Positions 42,571 through 51,885 of a stretch of 64,000 bases of DNA are shown here, one piece after another. The position numbers and the translations under genes were made by a program. The DNA comes from Hyphomicrobiales bacterium. GTDB lineage: Bacteria > Pseudomonadota > Alphaproteobacteria > Rhizobiales > Rhizobiaceae. The notes under the pieces were generated by a model. It was not told the origin of the DNA and ran no database searches. It saw only the letters and a program-made list of their open reading frames with translations. The first letter of the stretch is position 1. Each line of letters starts with the position of its first letter. The stretch spans positions 45,879-109,878 of the forward strand of contig UBTY01000044.1 of NCBI GenBank assembly GCA_900468535.1, written 5' to 3'.

Positions 42571-43539
42571 ATGGGTGACATCATGTCCGCGCCTCTTGAT
42601 ATTGATCAGTTGCAGACTTTCATCGCGATCGTCGATTCCGGCAGCTTCACCAAGGCGGCCGACAGGGTCTATAAGACGCAATCCGCCGTCTCCATGCAGA
42701 TGCGACGGCTGGAAGAGCGTATCGGCAAGCAGCTTTTCATCAAGGACGGGCGCGGCAACCGCCTGACCGCCGAGGGTGAAAAGCTCTTGAACTATGCGCG
42801 GCGCATGATCCGCCTCAACAACGAGGCGATCGCGGCCTTCGACGACAACCGTCTCGAGGGAACGCTGCGTATCGGTACACCCGATGACTATGCCGACCGC
42901 TACATGCCTGAAATCATCGGCCGCTTCGCCAAGACGCATCCGAACGTCGAACTCTATATCGTCTGCGAACCCTCGGTGGATTTGGCCGAGCGCATGCATC
43001 GCGGTGAGCTCGATATCGCGCTTGTGACGCATAACCCGCGCGAGCGCATGTCCGATGTCGTGCGAACCGAGCCACTCTGCTGGGTCGGCTCCGCCAACCA
43101 TCCGATCCGTGACGATGCACCGGTGCCGCTGGCCGTCGGTCGCCGCGACTGCCAATGGCGCCAGCTTGCCTGCTCGGCGCTCGACGCCGTCGGCCGCGAG
43201 CATCAGATCCTGTTCACCAGCTGGTCCTGCACGGTCGTCGCGGCCGCCGTTCTCGCCGGCATGGCGGTCTCCGTGATGCCGGAATCTGCGTTGCGCACCG
43301 GCATGAAGGTGCTGAGCCAGGCGGATGGCTTCCCCACCCTGCCCCCGGTCCAGATCGGCATCATGAAGCGGCCGGGCGTTTCGATTTCGCTGATGAACGC
43401 GATCACCGCGCACATCACCGCCTGCCTTGACAACATCACGCCTGCCGTCGTCGACGACAATCTGGAGCCGGATGTGAAGAACGCCTATGGGCGGGCTCAG
43501 CCCCGCCTCAAGGTCGCAAACGTGGTACCTAGCTGGTAG
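42571..43539 (+). CDS. LysR-family regulator
   Basis: 322 residues from the ATG at 42571; a second ATG at 42583 (MSAPLDIDQLQ) is about as good. DNA-binding part: QLQTFIAIVDSGSFTKAADRVYKTQSAVSMQMRRLE. The effector domain is complete through about residue 290. No metabolic gene is adjacent that would hint at its target: the DUF1127 gene lies divergent 190 bases away and a TetR gene converges from the other side with two bases between. Confidence 0.88.
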   Translation: MGDIMSAPLDIDQLQTFIAIVDSGSFTKAADRVYKTQSAVSMQMRRLEERIGKQLFIKDGRGNRLTAEGEKLLNYARRMIRLNNEAIAAFDDNRLEGTLRIGTPDDYADRYMPEIIGRFAKTHPNVELYIVCEPSVDLAERMHRGELDIALVTHNPRERMSDVVRTEPLCWVGSANHPIRDDAPVPLAVGRRDCQWRQLACSALDAVGREHQILFTSWSCTVVAAAVLAGMAVSVMPESALRTGMKVLSQADGFPTLPPVQIGIMKRPGVSISLMNAITAHITACLDNITPAVVDDNLEPDVKNAYGRAQPRLKVANVVPSW

Positions 43540-43541
43540 TT

Positions 43542-44174
43542 TCAGGCAGCCATCGGAGCGAAGAAGGACGTGCGGATGACGTTCTTCCACTCATCGAGAA
43601 TGCGCCGGGCGAGCGATGCTTCCGTCACGACGGCGAGCCGGATCGATGCTCCGAGCAGATGGCTGAAGAGATAGGTGCGCGCTTCCATGTCGGCATTCGC
43701 GAGTTCCGGCGCGATGCGGCGAACCGTATCATGGAAAATCCCGGCGATCCGGCCACTGTGCTCGATGTTCAGCTTCAGCAGATCCTGGTCGGTCTCCGTT
43801 CCCATCCAGATGCCGAGATAGGCGGCATCGTTGCGATAGTCGTCGTAGTGCCAGTCGATGGTGCTTGCCAGCACGTCGAGCGCATGGTCGACCGACGTGA
43901 CATCGGAAAAGGCGTTTGCAATTCTACACTGGATCGCCGATGCGTTCCGGTCGAACAGCGCCTTAACGATCGCGGCCTTCTCGGGGAAATATTGATAGAC
44001 GGAACCGATCGGGACGTTCGCGGCAATTGCCAACTCCGTCATGCGCATCGCGTTCACGCCCTTCTCGGCAATGATTGTTTCGGCTGCTGACAAGATCAGA
44101 TCAAGCCGCTGAATACTGCGTTCCTGCTTCGGCTTCCGACGGAGGCCAATGCGATCCAAACTTCCGACCTTCAT
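43542..44174 (-). CDS. TetR-family regulator
   Basis: 210 residues. N-terminal helix-turn-helix: AETIIAEKGVNAMRMTELAIAANVPIGSVYQYFPEKAAIVKALF (in parts), which contains the conserved GSVYQYF recognition helix. Ligand domain of residues about 70-200 is typical, with no hint of ligand. Convergent with the LysR gene at 42571. The gene upstream on the other strand is oxyR, 380 bases away, so the target is not evident from position. Confidence 0.88.
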   Translation of the reverse strand: MKVGSLDRIGLRRKPKQERSIQRLDLILSAAETIIAEKGVNAMRMTELAIAANVPIGSVYQYFPEKAAIVKALFDRNASAIQCRIANAFSDVTSVDHALDVLASTIDWHYDDYRNDAAYLGIWMGTETDQDLLKLNIEHSGRIAGIFHDTVRRIAPELANADMEARTYLFSHLLGASIRLAVVTEASLARRILDEWKNVIRTSFFAPMAA

Positions 44175-44494
44175 GTCGTTCCCATTTGTTCTATGTGGAG
44201 CGACGGAAGTGGTTCATGCCGGCGCCGTTTGGCCGATATGGCATCTCAGTTCTTCACGACTCGTAAACGCGATAGTTCGGATTGTATGCATCGGTAAAAG
44301 CTAAATCAAATCTGCGCGATACACCCGAATTTGGTCTCTGTTGACGCGTGCGGTTGGTCAGAAAAATGCGCTTTTCGGCATGCTAATTTAGGCTACCGAT
44401 GGCGGTCGCGGACTGATTCGCGAACGCTCCGAGAACCGGTAACGTTTTCGGGCCTGACCGATGTGTTGCGACCCCGCATTTGTCGCTTCGCGGC
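44175..44494. other. Non-coding interval between TetR and oxyR genes
   Basis: About 320 bases without a coding frame. It should hold the promoter of the TetR gene. The inverted repeat TCGCG-N8-CGCGA near 44407-44424 is the only structure I noted. Confidence 0.45.
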
Positions 44495-44524
44495 TTGACC
44501 GGCGATAATTTCCAGCCGTATCTA
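44495..44524 (+). promoter_or_regulatory. Candidate oxyR promoter with overlapping LysR-type site
   Basis: TTGACC (44495-44500) and TATCTA (44519-44524) with an 18-base spacer. Within it GATA (44504-44507), 11 bases, TATC (44519-44522) forms the T-N11-A type dyad of LysR proteins, placed where OxyR would repress its own gene. Confidence 0.45.
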
Positions 44525-44553
44525 TCCATGCATAACGATTGGAAGAAATTATC

Positions 44554-45459
44554 GTGCTGACCCTTCGACAGATGCGCTACTTCGATGCCCTCGCGACGAC
44601 GCGCCACTTCGGCCGCGCCGCCGAGATGGTGCATATCAGCCAGCCTGCGCTGTCGACGCAGATCATGGAAATGGAAGACTATCTTGGCGCCAAACTGGTG
44701 GAGCGCACCCGCCAAAGCACGATCCTGACGCCGAAGGGTGAAGAAGTGCTGCACTATGTTCGCTCGATCCTGCATCAGGTCGACCTGCTCGAGCAGACGG
44801 CGCGGAAAGGTGGGGGCACGCTCGAGGGCCTGATCCGTATCGGGATCATTCCGACCGTGGCGCCCTATCTCGTTCCGCAGTTCATCCCGCACCTTCGCGC
44901 GACCTACCCTGATGTCGAAGTGGAATTGCGCGAGGCGGTGACCGATCGGCTGATGGCCGACCTCTCCGCCGGCAAGCTTGATGCGGTGATCGCAGCACTC
45001 CCTCTCGATATCGAGGGTATCCAGACGAGACCGCTGTTTACGGACCGGTTCTTCATGGCCGTTGCCGATAACGGCGAAGCCGTACTTATGTCGCCGCTGA
45101 CCGAGCACGAGGTGAATGTCGACCGGCTGCTGTTGCTGGAAGAAGGGCATTGCCTGCGCGATCAGGCGCTCGCCGTCTGCAGCGCCGGCAAGCGCAGCCT
45201 CGTCAATTTCGGGGCGACGTCGATGGCAACCCTTCTACAGATGGTGTCGCACGACATGGGAATGACGCTGATCCCGGAGATCGCCATTCCGACCGAGACC
45301 AGCCGCAACTCCATCCGCATCGTACCGTTCGCCGATCCGCAGCCTGCCCGCGAGATCGGCCTAGCCTGGCGGCGAAGCACCCATCGCGGCAAGGAAATGG
45401 AAGCGCTGGCAGAGGCGATCGTTGCCGTCGCCCCTGCCCCGCGCGACGAAGCTTCCTGA
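44554..45459 (+). CDS. oxyR: Hydrogen-peroxide sensor OxyR
   Basis: 301 residues from a GTG at 44554 preceded by GGAAG; a TTG at 44539 is in frame but less family-like. LysR-type start MLTLRQMRYFDALATTRHF, then the helix-turn-helix ISQPALSTQIMEME. The redox pair is intact: Cys200 in EEGHCLRDQAL and Cys209 in AVC, equivalent to E. coli Cys199 and Cys208, which form a disulfide on oxidation. The typical neighbour katG is absent; instead it converges on a dienelactone hydrolase-like gene with the two stop codons directly abutting. Confidence 0.93.
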   Translation: MLTLRQMRYFDALATTRHFGRAAEMVHISQPALSTQIMEMEDYLGAKLVERTRQSTILTPKGEEVLHYVRSILHQVDLLEQTARKGGGTLEGLIRIGIIPTVAPYLVPQFIPHLRATYPDVEVELREAVTDRLMADLSAGKLDAVIAALPLDIEGIQTRPLFTDRFFMAVADNGEAVLMSPLTEHEVNVDRLLLLEEGHCLRDQALAVCSAGKRSLVNFGATSMATLLQMVSHDMGMTLIPEIAIPTETSRNSIRIVPFADPQPAREIGLAWRRSTHRGKEMEALAEAIVAVAPAPRDEAS

Positions 45460-46335
45460 TCAGGCGAGGTTCTTCTTCAGGAATTCGACCGTCCTGCCCC
45501 AAGCGAGATCGGCGGCCTTCTTGTCGTAACGGGCCGACGACGTATCGTTGTTGAAGGCGTGATTGACACCGTCGTAGACGAAGATCTGGAAGTCCTTGCC
45601 GTTTTCCTGGAGCGCTTTCTTGTAGGCGTCGATGCCGGCGTTGATGCGGTCGTCCAGACCGGCATAGTGGAGCATCAGAGCCGCCTTGATGCCCGGCACG
45701 TCGGCCGCCTTGGGCTGGGCTCCGTAATATGCGACACCCGCCTTCAACTCCGGCGACTTGGTGGCGAAGTCGTTGACCAGACCGCCACCCCAGCAAAAGC
45801 CGATGACCCCGACCTTGCCGTTGGAATTGTCGAGCTTGCTCAGATAGGCAAGCGTCGCTTCGGCGTTCGCCACCGTGGCCGGACGGTCGAGTGCGCTGAA
45901 CATCTCGCGCGCCTTGTCCTCATTCTCGGGCGTGCCGCCTTGTGGCGAAAGAAAATCCGGCGCCAGCGCGATAAAGCCCTCGAGAGCCATGCGGCGAGCG
46001 ACGTCCTTGATGTGCGGATTGAGGCCGCGATTCTCGTGGATGACGATGACCGCGCCGAGCTTGCCCGATGCGTCCTTCGGCTCGACAAGATAGCCCTTCA
46101 TTTCGCCGGATCCGCCGGGATAGGTTACGTCCTTCGCGACCAGCCTGGGATCCTCGGCTGCGATCATGTCTGCGCTCGCCTTGTTGGCGGCGAGCATTGG
46201 GGCGATGACCGCCGCAGCACCCGCCGACCCCGCCAGCTTCGTCAGCTTGTCCATGAAGTTGCGGCGGTCGAGGGTGAGATGCGTATATTCGTCGTAGGCG
46301 TTGATCATCGCCTGCGTGATTTCCGGCTTGTCCAT
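45460..46335 (-). CDS. Tat-exported dienelactone hydrolase family protein
   Basis: 291 residues. A twin-arginine signal begins at DRRNFMDKL near residue 22-30 after an N-terminal leader, followed by a hydrophobic segment. The alpha/beta hydrolase has the family triad: Cys in GFCWGGG (residue about 180), Asp in the HYAGLDDRI loop, His in NHAFNN. VIVIHENRGL provides the oxyanion strand. Members hydrolyse dienelactones or other esters; export argues against the usual cytoplasmic catechol pathway. Its stop touches the oxyR stop. Confidence 0.9.
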   Translation of the reverse strand: MDKPEITQAMINAYDEYTHLTLDRRNFMDKLTKLAGSAGAAAVIAPMLAANKASADMIAAEDPRLVAKDVTYPGGSGEMKGYLVEPKDASGKLGAVIVIHENRGLNPHIKDVARRMALEGFIALAPDFLSPQGGTPENEDKAREMFSALDRPATVANAEATLAYLSKLDNSNGKVGVIGFCWGGGLVNDFATKSPELKAGVAYYGAQPKAADVPGIKAALMLHYAGLDDRINAGIDAYKKALQENGKDFQIFVYDGVNHAFNNDTSSARYDKKAADLAWGRTVEFLKKNLA

Positions 46336-46427
46336 TTGGGGCCTCCTGTTCCCTACCCAGAGTTTCCGAGGGAAAACATAGGACAGCCACCGGTAACGCG
46401 ATTACAAAACTGCGTTACTTCAAACGC

Positions 46428-46850
46428 TCAGCCGTTGGGAAAGGTCATCCAGACGGCAAGCCAGACCCACATGACACCGAGGACAACATAGCCCGCGCCA
46501 AACAGGGGGCTGCGGTAGCGCATGTTGTTGCTCGTCACGTGCACTGCCGCGTGGAGATAGCGAAGGGCCACGAAGATCCAGGCCAGCACCACGGCAACGA
46601 TGTTGTCCGCTTCGGTGATGTAGAGCAGAACGCAGCAGGCATAGAAGAGCACGGGCAATTCGAACTGGTTGGCGAGGCTGTTCTTGACGAACAGGCTCTC
46701 CTGAGGCTCCGAGCGATTTTCGCGGTAGTCGGAGATGGCAACCTTGCCGGCGCGAAGCATCCGCATGCGGCGGAAACCGAGGAGCATGTACAGTCCATAG
46801 ACCAGCGCTGCGTGGGCTATAATGGGCCAGAACATCTCGTAGCCGGTCAT
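46428..46850 (-). CDS. MAPEG domain membrane protein
   Basis: 140 residues with four membrane helices. The MAPEG fold is suggested by the FVKNSLANQFELPVLFYACCVLLY segment near residues 53-76 (N-x-x-E-x-P-type helix 2) and ALRYLHAAVHVTSNN near 94-108, the RYxH helix, which in glutathione-dependent members binds glutathione. Function here is unknown. The next gene on this strand is another small membrane protein, 130 bases away. Confidence 0.85.
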   Translation of the reverse strand: MTGYEMFWPIIAHAALVYGLYMLLGFRRMRMLRAGKVAISDYRENRSEPQESLFVKNSLANQFELPVLFYACCVLLYITEADNIVAVVLAWIFVALRYLHAAVHVTSNNMRYRSPLFGAGYVVLGVMWVWLAVWMTFPNG

Positions 46851-46982
46851 ATGGTCTTCTCCTTGACGCCTTTGCTTGAGCTGAGCGCTGTAGAGGAAAA
46901 AAGCTGGGCTTTCCAGTCACATGGTGGAGATTGCGGCAATGCGCCCCTTGCCCGGGGCAGGGGCAATACGCCCTCCCTGGGG

Positions 46983-47546
46983 TCAGCGGTGCTCACGCTG
47001 GCCGAGGGCCATGTAGCGAATGATCGCGAAGCGCACGATGAGGATCAGGCAGACGGCAAGGCTTGCGAATTTCAGCTTTGTCATCCAGGGCAGGATAGCG
47101 GCCGCGAATGACGCCGAGGTACTGTCTCCGAACGCGATCAGGCTCGATATGTTCTCACCATAGTCCGCAACACCGTAGACGAACGGCAACGCATAGATCG
47201 CCTTCAGCACCAGAGAACCGGTCGGGCGAGCCTGATCCGGCATTGCCGCCCGCAGCCGCAGAATGACGAGGAAAAGAAGTGTCGCCAGCAGGGCGGGAAA
47301 GATCAGCTCAGGGCCAAAATACATTGCCCTCAGCAGATTGTCGGCGACCTCGTTCTGCTCGAGCAATCGCTGCATTCGCCCGACGGTCAGTTCATCGTAA
47401 CCGGCGAAATAGACATCGAGGACCGCCTGGCCGGTCTCGTGCTTGAAGGGGACGACAAAGCCGAATGTCGTCCATGCAAGCACGCCCAGGCAGAGGGCTG
47501 CGAGCAGCGCGATAATCCAGAGCGGAATACGGCTGCCCGCGTTCAT
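46983..47546 (-). CDS. Membrane protein of unknown function
   Basis: 187 residues with four hydrophobic segments at about 8-30, 78-97, 112-132 and 150-173. It has a periplasmic or cytoplasmic loop between the first two (DVYFAGYDELTVGRMQRLLEQNE). No named family was recognised. It begins two bases after the guaB stop on the same strand, so it is probably co-transcribed with guaB. Three Met lie near its very start; the first is taken. Confidence 0.7.
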   Translation of the reverse strand: MNAGSRIPLWIIALLAALCLGVLAWTTFGFVVPFKHETGQAVLDVYFAGYDELTVGRMQRLLEQNEVADNLLRAMYFGPELIFPALLATLLFLVILRLRAAMPDQARPTGSLVLKAIYALPFVYGVADYGENISSLIAFGDSTSASFAAAILPWMTKLKFASLAVCLILIVRFAIIRYMALGQREHR

Positions 47547-47548
47547 TC

Positions 47549-49033
47549 TCAGCCGCCAGCGCTCGGATAGTTCGGGCTCTCGCGGGTGATCGTCACATCA
47601 TGCGGATGGCTTTCGCGAAGACCGGCACCGGAGATGCGGACGAACGTCGCGCGCTCCTGGAAGTCCTTGATGTCCTTGCCACCGACGTAGCCCATGGCAG
47701 CCTTGAGGCCGCCTGCGAGCTGATGCAGCACACCCGATACCGGACCCTTGTAGGGGACCTGGCCTTCGATGCCTTCAGGCACGAGCTTCAACGTGTCACG
47801 CACTTCGGCCTGGAAGTAACGGTCTGCCGAGCCGCGCGCCATGGCACCGACGGAGCCCATGCCGCGATAGGCTTTGAACGAACGGCCCTGGTAGAGGTAG
47901 ACTTCGCCCGGGCTTTCATCCGTGCCTGCGAGCAGCGAACCGATCATGACGGCGGATGCACCCGATGCGATCGCCTTGGCGACATCGCCGGAGAACTTGA
48001 TACCGCCGTCAGCGATAACCGGGACATCCTGCGCACGTGCCGCCTCGACGGCAGACATGATGGCGGCGAGCTGTGGAACGCCGACGCCGGCGACAATGCG
48101 GGTCGTGCAGATAGAGCCCGGACCGATACCGACCTTGACGGCATCCGCACCGGCATCGATCAGCGCCTTGGTGCCATCTGAGGTCGCGACGTTGCCGGCC
48201 ATGACCCGCACGGAATTGGAGAGCTTCTTTACGCGCGCCACGGCATTCAGAACGCCCTGCGAATGGCCATGCGCGGTATCGACGACGAGAAGGTCGACGC
48301 CGGCTTCGATCAGGCGCTCGGCACGATCGAAACCATCATCGCCGACGCCAACGGCGGCAGCAGCGCGGAGGCGGCCCTGCGCATCCTTCGACGCGTTCGG
48401 GTTGAGCTGCGACTTTTCGATATCCTTGACAGTGATGAGGCCGACGCAACGGCCTTCGCCATCCACCACCAGCAGCTTCTCGATGCGGTGCGCGTGCAGC
48501 AGGCGCTTGGCTTCCTGCTGGTCGACGCTTTCCTTGACGGTGACGAGGTTCTCGCGCGTCATCAGTTCGTAGATCTTCTGCTTCGGATCGGAGGCGAAGC
48601 GGACGTCGCGGTTGGTCAGGATGCCGACGAGGCGGCCGGTCTTTTCAACGACAGGAATACCGGAGATGCTGTGGATCTTCATGAGCGCCAGCGCATCGGC
48701 GAGCGTCGCGTCAGGGCCGATCGTCACTGGGTTGACGACCATGCCGCTTTCGAACTTCTTGACCTGGCGGACCTGCTCGGCCTGCTCGGCCGGCGTCAGG
48801 TTCTTGTGGATGACGCCGAGGCCGCCGGCCTGCGCCATGGCGATCGCGAGGCGGCTTTCCGTGACGGTGTCCATGGCCGAAGAGATGATCGGAATGTTCA
48901 GTTCGAAATCGGTTGCGATGCGGGTTGCAACGCTCGTCTGACCGGGCAGAACCTCGGAATGACCGGGCTGCAGGAGCACATCATCGAAGGTGAGTGCGTC
49001 CAAACCGGTTGGCGTTTCTATGATGCGAGCCAT
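47549..49033 (-). CDS. guaB: Inosine-5'-monophosphate dehydrogenase
   Basis: 494 residues from the ATG at 49033; the TTG six bases earlier is rejected. Oxidises IMP to XMP, the rate-limiting step of GMP synthesis. The catalytic Cys loop is GPGSICTTRIVAGVGVPQ near residues 298-315, the flap is RGMGSVGAMARGSADRYFQ, and a pair of CBS domains sits between residues about 95 and 205. A GAAGGAAA-type site precedes the start. It opens a unit with the small membrane-protein gene at 46983-47546. Confidence 0.97.
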   Translation of the reverse strand: MARIIETPTGLDALTFDDVLLQPGHSEVLPGQTSVATRIATDFELNIPIISSAMDTVTESRLAIAMAQAGGLGVIHKNLTPAEQAEQVRQVKKFESGMVVNPVTIGPDATLADALALMKIHSISGIPVVEKTGRLVGILTNRDVRFASDPKQKIYELMTRENLVTVKESVDQQEAKRLLHAHRIEKLLVVDGEGRCVGLITVKDIEKSQLNPNASKDAQGRLRAAAAVGVGDDGFDRAERLIEAGVDLLVVDTAHGHSQGVLNAVARVKKLSNSVRVMAGNVATSDGTKALIDAGADAVKVGIGPGSICTTRIVAGVGVPQLAAIMSAVEAARAQDVPVIADGGIKFSGDVAKAIASGASAVMIGSLLAGTDESPGEVYLYQGRSFKAYRGMGSVGAMARGSADRYFQAEVRDTLKLVPEGIEGQVPYKGPVSGVLHQLAGGLKAAMGYVGGKDIKDFQERATFVRISGAGLRESHPHDVTITRESPNYPSAGG

Positions 49034-49161
49034 GGCCAATTTCCTTCAATTAAGAAAAGTGCAACGCCTCCCGGAACGAATCGTCCGCACCGGCGGTGTG
49101 CAAGGGTTGCTTTGGAAGTTGGCGAGGGCTGGTAACACGTCTATGACAGGAAGGGAATAGC

Positions 49162-49186
49162 AAAAAGCCCGGCGTGTCCGCCGGGC
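49162..49186 (-). terminator. Intrinsic terminator of the metallo-beta-lactamase-fold gene
   Basis: On the minus strand, GCCCGGCG and CGCCGGGC pair over a four-base loop and are followed by TTTTT (complement of 49162-49166). It lies 25 bases after the stop of the gene at 49212. Confidence 0.9.
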
Positions 49187-49211
49187 CTGGTATGGCTGCC
49201 ATGCAGCGACT

Positions 49212-50204
49212 TCACAGGTCGAACTGATAGGTCTTCGGAACGAAGCGATAGCCGTCCTCATAGGTCTCCACGAAGCCGACCGAAGGGAACGGCATGTGGT
49301 AGCCGACAAAGGCAATCTTCTCGGCGGCGATCATGCCGAACACCTTGCGACGGGTGGCAGCAGCCTGGGCCTTGTCCATATCGAAACGAACCTCCCAGTC
49401 GGGCTTCTGCAGCGACAGGATATAGTGATTGGCGGTATCGCCCGTTGCCACGAGGCGCTTGCCCTCTGATTCGACGTGGAAAACCATGTGACCCTGCGTG
49501 TGGCCCGGCGCCAGCATCGCGGTGATACCGCCTGCAATGGTGCCGCCATCGCCAATGAACGTCGCCTTTTCGGCAAGGGGCACCACGTTGGCGAGAACCG
49601 CCTTGTGGCCGCCTTCGGCCGGTGTGCCCTCGCGGGCCTTGTCCGTCCAGAAGTCATACTCGATCTGGCCGATGACATAGCGGGCATTCTTGAAGGCAGG
49701 AGCGCCGCCTTCCAGCAGACCGCCGATGTGATCGCCGTGCAGGTGCGTCAGCGCGACCACCGTAATGTCGTCAGGCGAATATCCAGCCGCCTTGAGCCCG
49801 GAAAGAAGCAGGCCACTGCCGCGGGCGCGACCACCTTCACCAAAGCCGGTATCCACGAGGATCACATCCGAACCGGTATCGATCAGCGTTGGAGCGTAAG
49901 AGTTGACGAACTTATCAGCCGGCAGGAAATTCTTCGCGAGCAGTTCCTGGACAGTCTCCGGCTTCTGGTTGGTCCCGAAGGTTTCATAGGGTTTCTCGGC
50001 AATCGTTGCGCCGTCCTTGAAGACGGTGAACTTGTAGGAGCCCAGCTTGAACTGATTGAATTGGGGCTGCGGTGTCGCATCCATCTTGGCGTTATCTCCA
50101 CTTGCGGCCATCGCGGCCGTTCCTTTCAAAATCATCGGCGCAGCCAGCAGGCCAATGCCTGCAGCAAACAGCGTGCGCCGTCTCATCCCCAGCGGTGCGG
50201 TCAT
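49212..50204 (-). CDS. Tat-exported metallo-beta-lactamase-fold hydrolase
   Basis: 330 residues; ATG at 50204, with MRRRTLF at 50186 as an alternative start. A twin-arginine signal (RRRTLFAAGIGLLAAPMIL) directs export. The metal motif HLHGDHIGG near residues 155-163, a further His in GHTQGHMVFHVES, Asp in TGDTANHY and the terminal His of VGYHMPFP fit a dinuclear zinc hydrolase. Similar proteins are lactonases or quorum-quenching enzymes, but the substrate is not evident. Divergent from the MFS gene. Confidence 0.9.
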   Translation of the reverse strand: MTAPLGMRRRTLFAAGIGLLAAPMILKGTAAMAASGDNAKMDATPQPQFNQFKLGSYKFTVFKDGATIAEKPYETFGTNQKPETVQELLAKNFLPADKFVNSYAPTLIDTGSDVILVDTGFGEGGRARGSGLLLSGLKAAGYSPDDITVVALTHLHGDHIGGLLEGGAPAFKNARYVIGQIEYDFWTDKAREGTPAEGGHKAVLANVVPLAEKATFIGDGGTIAGGITAMLAPGHTQGHMVFHVESEGKRLVATGDTANHYILSLQKPDWEVRFDMDKAQAAATRRKVFGMIAAEKIAFVGYHMPFPSVGFVETYEDGYRFVPKTYQFDL

Positions 50205-50458
50205 GTCCCCATCCTTCCAATAACGTGCGGCGTCTTCGCCGCAACCCCCAAAATCGGAACCGGCCCGCCGCTTATCGCAACGAGCCGAAACAAACAGATG
50301 TCAATTTCGGGCACTACAACCTGAGCGCAAGCCGTCTCACGCAGACGTGATGCAAACGTGTTTGCGAACGGGAATGAGGGGTTGGCAGCCGCGCTACCTA
50401 GGAATACAGAGCACTGGCTTTCCGAGCCGCCTTCGCAAGACCTTCAAGGCATTCGCGC

Positions 50459-51883
50459 ATGAACCGCATCGTTCCGCTGATCCTCGCCGTCGCTCTCTTC
50501 ATGGAGCAGATGGATTCCACCGTCATTTCGACAGCCCTCCCCGCCATTGCCAACGATCTCCACGTCGGACCGATCACGCTGAAGCTGGCGCTGACGTCCT
50601 ACATGGTGTCGCTTGCGGTGTTCATTCCGATCAGCGGATGGATGGCGGACAGGTTCGGCGCCAAGCGCATCTTCCGCCTCGCCATCTGCGTCTTCGTCAT
50701 CGGCTCGATCTGCTGCGCGGCCTCCTCCGGCCTGATCGAGTTCGTCGTCGCCCGCTTCCTGCAGGGCATGGGCGGCGCGATGATGACGCCGGTCGGACGC
50801 CTGGTGCTGCTCAGGACAACAAAGCGCAGCGAGTTGGTTTCAGCAATGGCGTTGCTGACCATTCCGGCATTGGTCGGGCCGCTTGCCGGACCGCCGCTCG
50901 GCGGTTTCATCACCACCTACTTCACCTGGCACTGGATCTTTCTGATCAACGTGCCGGTCGGCATTATCGGCGTCTGGCTCGCAACGATCTTCCTGCCGGA
51001 AGTCGAAGCGACCGCGCCGCCGAAACTTGACGTCGTCGGCTTCGTGCTGACGTCGTTTTCGGCGGCCGGCGTGGTCTTCGGCCTCTCCGTCGTCAGCCTG
51101 CCAGCACTGCCGCCTGTGATCGGCATTACGGCAACTGTGATCGGTCTCGCTTGCGGATTTCTCTACGTGCGCCACGCCAAACGGCATCCGGCGCCGATCC
51201 TCAACTTGAAACTCTTCAAGAACCCGACGTTCCGGGCATCGACCACGGGCGGTACGCTGTTTCGCATCTGTATCGGCGCCATGCCCTTTCTAACGCCATT
51301 GATGCTGCAGCTCGGTTTCGGCCTGACGCCGTTTCAATCGGGCCTTATCACCTTTGCCGGCGCGATCGGGGCGATCACTACCAAGTTCATAGCGCGTCGC
51401 GTCTTTGCCGCAGCCGGCTTCCGCACGACGCTGCTCTCGGCCGCAGCTGTCACTACCATCGTTACCGTCGCAACCGGCTTCTTTACGCCGCAGACGCCGC
51501 ATCTGGTGATCATCGCGATCCTTCTGGTCGGAGGCTTCTCACGATCGTTCTTCTTTACCGGCGTCAATGCGCTGGCCTTTGCCGACATCGACGATGCGCA
51601 GGCCAGCCAGGCGACGTCGATGAGTTCTGTCATGCAGCAGATCAGTCTAGCTCTCGGCGTCGCCGTTGCCGCCGCGATTCTGGAAACCTCGATCTATTTC
51701 CGTGGCGAAGCGCTGCAGGTGGCCGACTTCCATATCGCCTTCTACGTGATCGCAATCCTGACGGTCGTGGCAACCATCCCCTTCATCCGGATGGACAAGA
51801 GCGCCGGCGCACTCGTATCCGGCCACCGCGCCGCGCGGGTGACGCCAGCGACCATCGAAGCCGAACAGCAGGCCGTGAAGTAA
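50459..51883 (+). CDS. MFS efflux pump, DHA2 family
   Basis: 474 residues with 14 predicted membrane segments. Family marks are DSTVISTALPAIANDL at the end of segment 1, ISGWMADRFGAKRIFRLAI between segments 2 and 3, and a GPLAGPPLGGFITTYFTWHWIFLINVPVG motif-C like stretch in segments 5 and 6 (in parts). EmrB-like drug exporters have this layout. No EmrA-type partner or regulator lies beside it, so substrate is unknown. Stops three bases from the convergent VOC gene. Confidence 0.92.
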   Translation: MNRIVPLILAVALFMEQMDSTVISTALPAIANDLHVGPITLKLALTSYMVSLAVFIPISGWMADRFGAKRIFRLAICVFVIGSICCAASSGLIEFVVARFLQGMGGAMMTPVGRLVLLRTTKRSELVSAMALLTIPALVGPLAGPPLGGFITTYFTWHWIFLINVPVGIIGVWLATIFLPEVEATAPPKLDVVGFVLTSFSAAGVVFGLSVVSLPALPPVIGITATVIGLACGFLYVRHAKRHPAPILNLKLFKNPTFRASTTGGTLFRICIGAMPFLTPLMLQLGFGLTPFQSGLITFAGAIGAITTKFIARRVFAAAGFRTTLLSAAAVTTIVTVATGFFTPQTPHLVIIAILLVGGFSRSFFFTGVNALAFADIDDAQASQATSMSSVMQQISLALGVAVAAAILETSIYFRGEALQVADFHIAFYVIAILTVVATIPFIRMDKSAGALVSGHRAARVTPATIEAEQQAVK

Positions 51884-51885
51884 GC

